Shown here piece after piece: positions 18,138 through 25,917 of a stretch of DNA of 64,000 nucleotides. The notes below the pieces were generated by a model. The model searched no databases. It was not told the DNA's origin and saw nothing but the letters and a program-made list of their open reading frames with translations. The stretch is from JADJEK01 sp052034255 (GTDB lineage: Bacteria; Planctomycetota; B15-G4; JADJEK01): contig JBPOIU010000104.1 in the NCBI GenBank assembly GCA_052034255.1, forward strand, positions 11,403 to 75,402. Direction: 5' to 3'. The position numbers and the translations under genes were made by a program. Position 1 is the first letter of the stretch. Each line of letters starts with the position of its first letter.

Positions 18138-18172
18138 CCAGGGGGCCGCGGGCAATGACCCGCGCCCCCTGG
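18138..18172 (-). terminator. Intrinsic terminator after the secreted GspG-tailed protein gene
   Basis: Inverted arms CCAGGGGGC and GCCCCCTGG (18138-18146 and 18164-18172) enclose a second stem GCGGG/CCCGC with loop CAATGA. On the minus strand the hairpin is followed by TTTGTT. It lies 36 bases after the stop at 18208. Confidence 0.8.
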
Positions 18173-18207
18173 CTCTTCGAATGAGACGACTCGAAGCTCG
18201 AGTCGAC

Positions 18208-20466
18208 TTACTTCTTCAGGAACACGTCGTCGCCGGCCGCGCCGTCGTCCGTACCGTTGGGACCGTTGCTCCACAGCGTGTAGCCGGCCCCTTCCGGACG
18301 GTAGTGGTAGTCACCACCCCACGGGTCCTTCGGCAGCGCGTCGGCGCTGAGGCAACCCTTCGGGTAGCTCGGCGTCGGTTCGAGCAGCTGCGCGAGGTTC
18401 TCCGGGAGCGCGCCCTTCTCGAGCTTGTAGAAGGTGATCGCGCGACGCATGTTCTTCATGTCGGTCATCGCTTGGTCCGCCGGAGTCGCGGCGAGCGGCT
18501 CGGGAGCGGACGGCTCGATCGACACCGAGGGTTCCACGCGCGACAGCGTGCGGCCGGGCAAGAGGACAGCGCCCACCGCCGCCGCGCCCAGTGCGGCGCC
18601 CATCACGACTTCGCCACCGAAGGGGCCGAAGCTCTCGGCCAGCGAGCCCTTCTCGCTCGTCGTGGTGTACGACATCGAGCCGAACAGGTGCTTCGCGATG
18701 ACGTCTTGCGGCGGAAGCTGCGACGGGTCGAACGGCAACTCCTGACCACCGGTTGCCATCGACAGCATCGGCAGCGCCATCGCGATCTGCCCGTAGCCGC
18801 TCTCGAACGCGTACTTGGTGTCGCTGTACGAGAAGCCGCGCAGTGAGTCGTCCTTCGGCACGCGATCCCAGAAGCGCTTGAAGTCTTCGCTCTCCGTGAT
18901 CGACGGGCCGGGCTTCTCCTTGCGCTTCAGTTGGCGCTTGAGGTCGCCGACGGCCAGCGAGATCAGCAACTTGCCCTCGTGTTCGGCGTAGCACGGCGTG
19001 ACCGCGATCGGCAGCTCCGAGCCCAGGTCGATCTGCGTGATCTTCGTGCCCTTGTAGTCGACTTCCTTCACCGTGACGCCCGAGCCGGACATCTGGCCGC
19101 CCATCTGGATGAGCTTGCCGAGGACGTTCGTGACCGTCGCGCCGTTGCGCAAGTCGGCGACGAACAGCATCGACGGCATCATCGCGTTCGCGCTCTTCGG
19201 CTGGACGAGTGCGAACTCGGGGCCGATGTTGGCGAACACGTCGTTGCGGATGTCGACGGGCTTCGCCGGGTCATCGGACAACTGGGCGCCGAAGCCCTGC
19301 ACCATGCCCTGGACTTCCGTGAAGGTCGCTTCGTCCGCCGTCTTCACCAAGTCCATCGCGAGGTCGTACAACTTCGCCGGGTCGAATTGGAACAGCGACA
19401 CGGATGCGGTGTTGTCACCGGCCATCGAGAGCTGGTCGAGATTGATCGGCTTGTTCGGCGACAACGCGAGCAGGCCCTTGAGCTCACCTTCGTGGCCAAC
19501 CCAAACGCGGGTATGGGAGACGCCGTTTTCCGGATGATCGGCGAACGAGATCGCCCTCAGCGCGTTCAGACCGAGCTTCTCGACGAACGTGTCGACGAGC
19601 GGCAGCATCTGTTGCGAGCCGTCCATCTCCAGTCCCATCTTGATGCCTTCGGTCGCGGTCTTGATGCCGAGTTCGAGGTTGGCGAAGAAGTGGACCGAAT
19701 CGCCGCCGTCGAAGCCGATCTTCGCCTTCGCGGTGCTGTAGTTCGCGTTGTTCGCGAGCACGTTCTCCGCATCACCTGCGCCCTGAGCGCGCGCCAGCAC
19801 GGACTTCATCGAGGTCGTGCTGAGCGACATCAGCTGCATCCCGCCGACCTTCGCGAACAGGATGGGCGGCGCGTCCGGCGGCAGGCCTTGCAGCGCTTCC
19901 CACGTCATTCCACCTTCGGTCACGGGTGCGAAGGAGAGGTTCTGGCCCGACTGCTTGTTCGAGCGTGAGATCAAGTCCTGGAGCATCGCGCTCCAGTCCG
20001 GGGCACCCTCGCGGCCCTCGATTCCGACGATCAATCCCACGTCGGGACCGACGCCGTTCTTGAAGTCGGGGAGAGACACGTGCGTGAGGGCGAAGAAGAT
20101 GCGGCCGTACTTGCCGGCCATGAGCTTGTCGGCCGACAGCTCGAAGTTCTCGAAGCCTTCTTCCTTCTTGATGGTCTCGTTCAGCTTGGAGATCGCTTCC
20201 TTGAGCGCGGCCTTCGGCTTCTCGAGGAAAGCCTGCATGTCCGATTCGGCCAGGATCTTGGCGAACGGAAGGGACTCGGTCGCCGCCGCGTACTTCTCGC
20301 AGTCGTCGACCGACATCACGAACAGCGTGTTCTTCGGAAGCAGACGATCGACGGGGACCGTGTTGTCAGCGGCGATCGCCGAGCCGAAGCCCGCCGCCGT
20401 GACGAGAATCGTGGGAAGGGCGAGGCCGACGGCTCGTCGAACTGGCGCCTTGAGGCTGTTGAGCAT
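18208..20466 (-). CDS. Large secreted protein with C-terminal GspG-like pseudopilin segment
   Basis: The 752-residue product starts MLNSLKAPVRR with a signal-like helix (LALPTILVTAAGFGSAIAA). Residues ~40-600 are an alpha/beta region resembling large planctomycete DUF3352-type surface proteins (uncertain). A hydrophobic segment around VVMGAALGAAAVGAVLLPG comes next. After it, TDMKNMRRAITFYKLEKGALP then DPWGGDYHYR and SNGPNGTDDG read like the soluble part of type II secretion pseudopilin GspG, whose DPWG..Y....SNGPDG calcium loop is distinctive. The pseudopilin part has no prepilin peptidase site of its own. The gene is alone, followed by a terminator and preceded by a 310-base gap. The function is unknown. 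Confidence 0.7.
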   Translation of the reverse strand: MLNSLKAPVRRAVGLALPTILVTAAGFGSAIAADNTVPVDRLLPKNTLFVMSVDDCEKYAAATESLPFAKILAESDMQAFLEKPKAALKEAISKLNETIKKEEGFENFELSADKLMAGKYGRIFFALTHVSLPDFKNGVGPDVGLIVGIEGREGAPDWSAMLQDLISRSNKQSGQNLSFAPVTEGGMTWEALQGLPPDAPPILFAKVGGMQLMSLSTTSMKSVLARAQGAGDAENVLANNANYSTAKAKIGFDGGDSVHFFANLELGIKTATEGIKMGLEMDGSQQMLPLVDTFVEKLGLNALRAISFADHPENGVSHTRVWVGHEGELKGLLALSPNKPINLDQLSMAGDNTASVSLFQFDPAKLYDLAMDLVKTADEATFTEVQGMVQGFGAQLSDDPAKPVDIRNDVFANIGPEFALVQPKSANAMMPSMLFVADLRNGATVTNVLGKLIQMGGQMSGSGVTVKEVDYKGTKITQIDLGSELPIAVTPCYAEHEGKLLISLAVGDLKRQLKRKEKPGPSITESEDFKRFWDRVPKDDSLRGFSYSDTKYAFESGYGQIAMALPMLSMATGGQELPFDPSQLPPQDVIAKHLFGSMSYTTTSEKGSLAESFGPFGGEVVMGAALGAAAVGAVLLPGRTLSRVEPSVSIEPSAPEPLAATPADQAMTDMKNMRRAITFYKLEKGALPENLAQLLEPTPSYPKGCLSADALPKDPWGGDYHYRPEGAGYTLWSNGPNGTDDGAAGDDVFLKK

Positions 20467-20685
20467 GACGTACTCCACTCGCGTTCAGGGAATGCGCTGT
20501 CAGGGACTCTTGTCCGGTTGCAGGAGTGACCTGCGCGGTTAGGTGACCCGTGCGTCAGGCAACGAGAGTGCCAACGACGGCAGGTTCATGCGTGGCCCAG
20601 GCCGGTCCTACCCGCCAGCGCTCGTGAGCACGCATCGAACTCTCTTAAATCGAAGAACAATAAACACTTCGAGTTCGCTTCCTCG

Positions 20686-20699
20686 CGCTGGATCCAGCG
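20686..20699. repeat. 14-base perfect palindrome
   Basis: The sequence CGCTGGATCCAGCG is its own reverse complement. It lies 2 bases from the next, longer hairpin. It may be part of a termination region or a protein-binding dyad; nothing else identifies it. Confidence 0.6.
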
Positions 20700-20701
20700 A
20701 A

Positions 20702-20743
20702 CACGCCGCGCGCGTCCGACAGAGATCGGACACGCGCGGTGTG
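20702..20743 (-). terminator. Long hairpin downstream of the gene at 20777
   Basis: Two 18-base arms (20702-20719 and 20726-20743) pair at all but two positions around the loop CAGAGA. It starts 34 bases after the stop at 20777. No T-run follows on the minus strand, so it may act with Rho or as an mRNA-end stabiliser. An adjoining perfect dyad GTGCTGA-T-TCAGCAC occupies 20741-20755. Confidence 0.55.
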
Positions 20744-20776
20744 CTGATTCAGCACGCCTTCGTCAGGCGTTCGAAT

Positions 20777-22228
20777 TCACTTCTCCGTGAACTCGATGAA
20801 GGCGTCTTCGGCGGCCTTTTCGCTCAGGGCCTTCTCGAGGTCCTTGAAGGCCTTCTGCATCTTGCCGCCTTCATTCACTGCTTTCACACAGTCGGCGTAG
20901 GCCTTCGTGACGGCTTCCGGGCATTCCGGGCTCTTCAGGAAGGCCAGGATGATGCCGGCGGCCAGGACGTTCTGTTCGGTCGGTGAGTAGGTCTTGAACA
21001 GGGTCTTCAGCTTCGGGACCCAACCGACCGCGCGCAGACGTTGACGGCTCCAGTCGAACAGCTTCGGGTTTTGCCAGCGTTCGATGTACGACGACACGCC
21101 GTCCACGAACCATGGGGCGGGAGCTTCAGCCGAGTTCGGTCCGACCAGTCGATTGATGACTTGCTCGACCGTTGCATGCGTCGTGTACAGGTCGGTGTTC
21201 TGCTTCGACTGGTAGTACATCGTGACCGAAGCCATATCCAGCTTCAGGTCACCCGGCGGATTCCAGGCGCTGCAGAACATCGACATCGACGACGACTTGT
21301 CGGCGCCCCAGGCGTTGCCGAGGTTCTTGTAGTCGTCGAGCGTTGCGACCACGAACACGTTGAGCTTCGCGCCCTTCAGTGCCGGTTCCTTGCCGAAGAA
21401 TTCAACGGCCTTGCGGTATGCGGCATCGGCGGTCACGACCAAGGAGTCGCCGCAGTCGATCACACCCTTGTAACCCGAGCCGTTGTTCGTGAACAAACGG
21501 ACGTGCTCACTCTCGGCCATGTAGGGGTGGCTGAGGTCCTTGTAGTACGCCTCGGCCTCGGCCTGCGGCAGCCACTTGTCACCGACGAGGTACTCGCCCT
21601 TCGCGCGATGTTCCTCCGCCTGTGCGCGCAGTTCGGCTTCGCGCTTCTTGCGATCGACGTCTTCCTTCTTGACCCATTCGCCGTCGACCAGCACTTCGCC
21701 CGCGGCTTCGTGCTCGAGCTTTTCCTTCTCGTCCTTGGTGACCCATTGGCCCTTGTATTCGACGAGGCCCGCCTGCTCCTTCTCCTTGCGCTCCTCTTCG
21801 ATCTTCAGCTTCTCGAGTTCCTTCTCGGTGACCCACTTCCCATCGTGCTTCACGTAACCGAGGAGCTTCCGAGCGTTCTCGTGTTCGGGGTCGACCTTGA
21901 TGATCTCGCGCAGGATGCTCGTCGCGTTCTTGTCTTGGTCCTTCTGCTTGCACCAAAGGTAGAGGTCGAACAGTTTCTGCGCGTCCTTGCCGGCTTCGGT
22001 CTTCCGGCGCTTGAACTCCTGTTCGGGAGTTTCCTTCATCTCGATCTTCGTGACGTCCGCGCGGGCGAAGCTCGCCGTGCCGGTCTTCGTCTGCACGATG
22101 ACCTTCTGGTCGTTCTGCTCGATGATCGTTCCCTCGACGGTTCGACCATCTTTCAAGTGAACGACGTCGGAGAGCGCTGCGGATGCGCACAGCAGCACGA
22201 TGCCCAGAGCGGTGATGGAGATCTTCAT
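20777..22228 (-). CDS. Secreted protein with four G-x-W repeats and an inactive peptidase-MA-like domain
   Basis: The 483-residue protein has a signal peptide (ITALGIVLLCASAALS) and a strong GAGGAAAC site before the ATG. Residues 22-64 resemble a small SH3-like domain (VVHLKDGRTVEGTIIEQND). Residues 68-230 are charged and helical and contain four short repeats with a conserved G-x-W: HDGKWVTEKE, YKGQWVTKDE, VDGEWVKKED and VGDKWLPQAE (starting near 128, 158, 182 and 215). The C-terminal half resembles peptidase MA-like proteins (APWFVDGVSSYIE matches the PxWLxEGxAxY element), but the place for HExxH holds HATVEQ, so it looks catalytically dead. No family name is certain. Confidence 0.7.
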   Translation of the reverse strand: MKISITALGIVLLCASAALSDVVHLKDGRTVEGTIIEQNDQKVIVQTKTGTASFARADVTKIEMKETPEQEFKRRKTEAGKDAQKLFDLYLWCKQKDQDKNATSILREIIKVDPEHENARKLLGYVKHDGKWVTEKELEKLKIEEERKEKEQAGLVEYKGQWVTKDEKEKLEHEAAGEVLVDGEWVKKEDVDRKKREAELRAQAEEHRAKGEYLVGDKWLPQAEAEAYYKDLSHPYMAESEHVRLFTNNGSGYKGVIDCGDSLVVTADAAYRKAVEFFGKEPALKGAKLNVFVVATLDDYKNLGNAWGADKSSSMSMFCSAWNPPGDLKLDMASVTMYYQSKQNTDLYTTHATVEQVINRLVGPNSAEAPAPWFVDGVSSYIERWQNPKLFDWSRQRLRAVGWVPKLKTLFKTYSPTEQNVLAAGIILAFLKSPECPEAVTKAYADCVKAVNEGGKMQKAFKDLEKALSEKAAEDAFIEFTEK

Positions 22229-22277
22229 GACGGTTTCCTCGAGCTGAATGGAAGAACGACGCGACAGCGGGGGCGCG

Positions 22278-22880
22278 TCAGTCTTCGAGTTCGACTTCCC
22301 AGTAGCGATCGGAAATGAACTGTGTCCATGAACGCTTGACGATGCCGTGCGGCAACGCGACCTGAGGTATCCAGCGTGGCTTCCTCGGGGCGCGCAGCAA
22401 GCCCATACGTGCTTGCTCCGGAGTTCGATTGCTCTTGCGGATGTTGCAGCGAATGCAGGCCAGCACGCAGTTCGTCCACGTCGTTCGACCACCGAGTGAT
22501 CTCGGCACGATGTGATCGATCGACAGATTCTCGGAGCCCGGTTTCTGTCCGCAGTACTGGCATGTGTACTGATCGCGGCGGTAAAGGTTGCGCCGTGTGA
22601 ACGGGACATGACGTTGCGGTGCTCGGTCGTAGCCGACGAGCACGATCACTTCGGGGATGCGGATCGATCCGCAAACCATGCGGATCGTCAGCTCGTGTTC
22701 CAGGCGAAATGCCTGGCGGGCCCACGACGAGAAGTCGTGCGTTTCGAACGTCTCGGGGGCGATGATGCGAGCGACGTTGCGGCAGACGAGCGTCAACGCG
22801 TGACGCACCGGAACGACGTTCACGACGCTCCACGACTTGTTCAAGACGAGTGTGGGATGTTCGAGCGCCGAGATGCGCAT
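22278..22880 (-). CDS. HNH endonuclease family protein
   Basis: The 200-residue protein has a C-terminal HNH/zinc module: CQYC (107-110), IDHIVPRSLGG (Asp122-His123), TNCVLACIRCNIRK (Asn137, Cys142, Cys145). The first 100 residues (LVLNKSWSVVNVV...ARIIAPETF) match a common stand-alone chromosomal HNH group of unknown role. No restriction or toxin partner is adjacent. It lies 49 bases upstream of the repeat-bearing secreted protein on the same strand. Confidence 0.85.
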   Translation of the reverse strand: MRISALEHPTLVLNKSWSVVNVVPVRHALTLVCRNVARIIAPETFETHDFSSWARQAFRLEHELTIRMVCGSIRIPEVIVLVGYDRAPQRHVPFTRRNLYRRDQYTCQYCGQKPGSENLSIDHIVPRSLGGRTTWTNCVLACIRCNIRKSNRTPEQARMGLLRAPRKPRWIPQVALPHGIVKRSWTQFISDRYWEVELED

Positions 22881-22980
22881 CGCGCGAACGCTCCGTTCCG
22901 GCCGTGAAAACGAGTCGGGATGCTACACGATCGATTCGCGCTCGACATCGATTCGATGGGTGGGCGAGTCACGATCGACT

Positions 22981-23583
22981 CTACGAAGGCGTCGCCCGCG
23001 CTGTGAGGAGACGATACGCATCGGTTGCGCGTGCGAAGCGATGGGACCACTCCGTTCGTTGACTCTCCGTCGCGTCGGGATGTGCATCCGGATGAAGCTT
23101 CCGCGCGAGCGCGCGGTACGCGTGCTTTACGGCGAGGATCGTCGCGGACTCGTCGAGACCGAGAACCTCGAGAGCTCTGAGTTGCGCTTCGGTCCATCGG
23201 CGCCGCTGTGCGCCGGGCGCTGCGCTCGCGGGTGTCGGCTTGGAACGGTAGTGCGTGGGTCGAGCTGGCTGAGTTCGCAGGCGTGAACGCCGGCTCGATC
23301 CTCCGAGGAACTGGGCGAGGATCCGACGCAGCGGCGACGTGCGCGGAAGCTCGTGTTCCGTGCGCAGCCGGTAGGCGGCCGTTGGACCGGACTTTTCGAC
23401 CACGAGGCGCGTTCCGCACGACGCGCAGCTCAGCAGGTAGTAGGGACCGCCGCGGGATGCCGTCCGTGGACGAAGCAGGCCGTCGTGGACCAGATCGGCC
23501 CGTTGGACGACGGAATCGCAGCGTGGGCAGCGACCGATCGACTGGAACTCACCTCGCGGGTCGTAGTTGTGACGTGCTGACAT
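22981..23583 (-). CDS. Zinc-ribbon protein with C-terminal J-domain
   Basis: The 200-residue protein has cysteine pairs CPRC (19-22) and CASC (53-56) forming a zinc ribbon, a basic linker, and a C-terminal J-domain: LGLDESATILAVKHAYRALARK, read as LGLDESATILAVK then HAYRALARK, with HPD at 164-166. The HPD loop should stimulate an Hsp70 partner. Zinc ribbon before J-domain is the reverse of classical DnaJ order, so this is a specialised co-chaperone. Confidence 0.8.
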   Translation of the reverse strand: MSARHNYDPRGEFQSIGRCPRCDSVVQRADLVHDGLLRPRTASRGGPYYLLSCASCGTRLVVEKSGPTAAYRLRTEHELPRTSPLRRILAQFLGGSSRRSRLRTQPARPTHYRSKPTPASAAPGAQRRRWTEAQLRALEVLGLDESATILAVKHAYRALARKLHPDAHPDATESQRTEWSHRFARATDAYRLLTARATPS

Positions 23584-23699
23584 CGCGCGAACCAGCGTTT
23601 ATGATCCGGCTGCTTTTCGACGTTCGTGCCGTCCATCAGTCAGTGCAGATCGCGCCGCAGTCTCACGGGTCATGAGCCCGCGCGGAAGAGGATAACGAC

Positions 23700-24698
23700 A
23701 TGTCCACGAGTTCGTCCCCGGCTCCTTCGTCCCGTATCGACGTCGTGCTCGAGCCCAGCTTCTGGATGAAGCACCGAGTGACGGTCATCGGCATCGTCGT
23801 CGCCGGTTCGGTGTTGGTCCTCGGGATCCAGTTCATGAAGTCGCGGGCGCGCGCGGGAGAGACCAAGGGTTGGTCCGCGGTCGTAAACCCCGACTTCCCG
23901 GTGCAGGCAAAGCGCGATGCCATCGATCTCAACACCCTCCAGGGCACGACGGCCGAACCCTGGGCAATGCTCCAAGCCGCTCGAAATCACTTCGCGGATT
24001 ATCGTAAATCATTTGCTGTTAGCGAGTTAGATTCTGCTCTGGCCATGGTCTCTGATTTGGACGCGAAGTTCTCGGATCACCCTGTCGTCCTTGACGGCAT
24101 GACGAAGTCGCTTCGCGCCGACATCGAGGCCGAAAAAGCTTGGGCAGCCTCGCACCCGACGAAAATCGAGAATCCACAACCATCTGACACCAATAAGATT
24201 ACGCTCGTCACGGAGCACGGCGAGATCGAGCTCGGTCTGTACCCTGACCTCGCTCCGGCGTCGGTCGCTTCGTTCCTTGACATGGTGCGCACCGCCGACA
24301 AGGCCACCTTCCGGCAGGGGAACAGTGGCTATGCCGTGACGCTGAGCGCGGATGTGCCGAAGGTTGAGGGAGAGAAGAAGGACGATGTCGAAGTAAAGAA
24401 GCCCAAGGCATGGGGCAAGGACCGCAACTCGCTGACCCACCTCAAGGGTGCGGTTTCCTTTATGCGGTACGACCCCTTCTTCGACAGCAAGACCGAGACC
24501 GTCAACGTCCAGTTTGCTCTGTTGGACGACCCCAGACGCGACACTCAGCAGGTCGTTTTTGGTGTGGTCACGAAGGGAATGGACGTACTGGAGAAGATCG
24601 CCGCCGCTGAGAAAGCGGAATCGAACCCGAGCGAACTCAAGTCGGCCGTCAAGGTCGCGTCGGTTCGCGAAGCTGCCGGACTGGCGAATCTGAAATAA
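23700..24698 (+). CDS. Membrane-anchored cyclophilin-like protein
   Basis: The 332-residue protein has one transmembrane helix (VIGIVVAGSVLVLGIQFM, 29-46) followed by an exported region. From about residue 168 it resembles peptidyl-prolyl isomerase cyclophilin: TEHGEIELGLYPDLAPASVASF, read as TEHGEIELGLY then PDLAPASVASF, later HLKGAVSF and QVVFGVVTKGMDVLEKI. The active-site block (FHRVxxxFMxQ) is not recognisable, so activity is doubtful. Codon use near 23985-24060 is markedly AT-rich compared with neighbours. It is convergent with parB. Confidence 0.72.
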   Translation: MSTSSSPAPSSRIDVVLEPSFWMKHRVTVIGIVVAGSVLVLGIQFMKSRARAGETKGWSAVVNPDFPVQAKRDAIDLNTLQGTTAEPWAMLQAARNHFADYRKSFAVSELDSALAMVSDLDAKFSDHPVVLDGMTKSLRADIEAEKAWAASHPTKIENPQPSDTNKITLVTEHGEIELGLYPDLAPASVASFLDMVRTADKATFRQGNSGYAVTLSADVPKVEGEKKDDVEVKKPKAWGKDRNSLTHLKGAVSFMRYDPFFDSKTETVNVQFALLDDPRRDTQQVVFGVVTKGMDVLEKIAAAEKAESNPSELKSAVKVASVREAAGLANLK

Positions 24699-24758
24699 CC
24701 GCGGCCCAGCCGCGATCGTCGATCCGCGTCCGCTAGCGCATTTTCGACCGCTTCGACC

Positions 24759-25661
24759 TCAGGACGGAGTCGAGAGAATTCGCTCCGTCACAGCGTTCAG
24801 CGTTGCTGTGTCAGGGCAGGCAATTCGGACCTCGTAGCCTGTTCCCGTCGAACGAATCCGAACCTCGGCGCTGAGAACGGCGCGAAGTTGCTCCTCAAGG
24901 TCCTGCAGTGTCGGATCCGCGGATCTCGCGGGACCATTTCCCGACTTCGCAACTGTGCCGGCTCGCTTCGACCCCTCCGACGCTTCGCGAGAGAGGATGT
25001 CGCGCACGAGCTCTTCGGTCTGCCGAACGCTGAGGCTGCGTTCCTTCACTTCACGTAGCGCTTCACCGAGGCTTGGTGTGTTCAGGAGGGAGAGCAAGCT
25101 CCGGGCATGCCCAGCGCTGATTGTTCCACGTGAAACCTCTGAGCGCACTTCCTCGGGAAGCTCCAGCAAGCGCAGGGTGTTCGTGACAGCGGTACGGCTC
25201 TTCCCGACCCGCTTCGCAACGTCATCGTGAGTCAAGCCGAAGTCTCGTAGCAGCTGCCGGAACGCCGCGGCTTCTTCGATTGCGTTGAGATCCGCGCGCT
25301 GAAGATTCTCGATGAGAGCGAATACCAGCTGCTGATCCCGATCCGTCGATCGCACGAGCGCCGGGATCTGCGTCTTCCCTAGTTGCTTGAACGCCCGGAA
25401 GCGGCGTTCACCGGCGATCAGCTGAAAGCCGTCTCCGAAGCGCCGCACGACAATGGGCTGAAGGAGTCCATTCTCGGCGATCGACGAGACAAGGTCCTCG
25501 AGCTCCGCCGCCTTGAATTCTCGGCGCGGCTGGTGAGGATTCGGAACGATCTTCTCGATCTCGATCATCTCAACGTGCGGCACCAACCGATCGGTGGGTA
25601 CCTCCGCCGACTGCGTCTTTCCGAGAAGTGCATCCAGACCACGCGCGAGACGCTTTTCCAC
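24759..25661 (-). CDS. parB: Chromosome partitioning protein ParB/Spo0J
   Basis: The 300-residue CTP-binding DNA clamp loads at parS and organises origin segregation with ParA and SMC. IVPNPHQPRREF, IAGERRFRAFKQLG (CTP/arginine motif) and ENLQRADLNAIEEA are the three conserved blocks, and DVAKRVGKSRTAVTNTLRLL is the helix-turn-helix. The GTG at 25661 (MEKRLARGLDALLG) has GGAGG five bases upstream and matches usual ParB starts; the GTG at 25673 is a longer alternative. parA is not adjacent. A parS-like site lies inside the gene. Confidence 0.95.
   Translation of the reverse strand: MEKRLARGLDALLGKTQSAEVPTDRLVPHVEMIEIEKIVPNPHQPRREFKAAELEDLVSSIAENGLLQPIVVRRFGDGFQLIAGERRFRAFKQLGKTQIPALVRSTDRDQQLVFALIENLQRADLNAIEEAAAFRQLLRDFGLTHDDVAKRVGKSRTAVTNTLRLLELPEEVRSEVSRGTISAGHARSLLSLLNTPSLGEALREVKERSLSVRQTEELVRDILSREASEGSKRAGTVAKSGNGPARSADPTLQDLEEQLRAVLSAEVRIRSTGTGYEVRIACPDTATLNAVTERILSTPS
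25122..25137. promoter_or_regulatory. parS site inside parB
   Basis: The 16 bases TGTTCCACGTGAAACC differ from the consensus TGTTTCACGTGAAACA at two positions; one is the variable fifth base and the other the last base. A parS inside parB is also found in Bacillus subtilis spo0J. It lies about 11.5 kb from dnaA. Confidence 0.85.
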
Positions 25662-25917
25662 GACAGCCTCCACCCACTAGTAAGCCCGACCGAGCCCTGG
25701 CACGCCCAAGCGTGCGGACGTTGGCAAGCTACCGAGGTGACCGCAAAAATCCGAGCCGGCATCGCCGGTCGTGCGGAAACAGCGCGCGCGATCGAGAACT
25801 CGCTGGGTGAGGCGCTCCGGCGGGGCGCATTGAAGCGACATAAGGCGCGGAAGCGCAACGAAGCCAGGCTTGTTCGCAGCCGGCCGAGTCCGGGCGGACT
25901 TCCTTCTACGGGCGCTG

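Larger units (their letters stand above)
20467..20776. other. Intergenic gap with clustered inverted repeats
   Basis: This 310-base stretch between two minus-strand genes holds no convincing coding frame. Near 20640-20672 is its only AT-rich part, a candidate promoter for the gene ending at 18208. Three inverted repeats lie between 20686 and 20755 and are listed separately. Confidence 0.55.

Noticed and set aside
24700..24714. Small hairpin CGCGGC-CCA-GCCGCG between two convergent genes
   Set aside because: Only six pairs with a three-base loop and no T-run; too weak to call a terminator.
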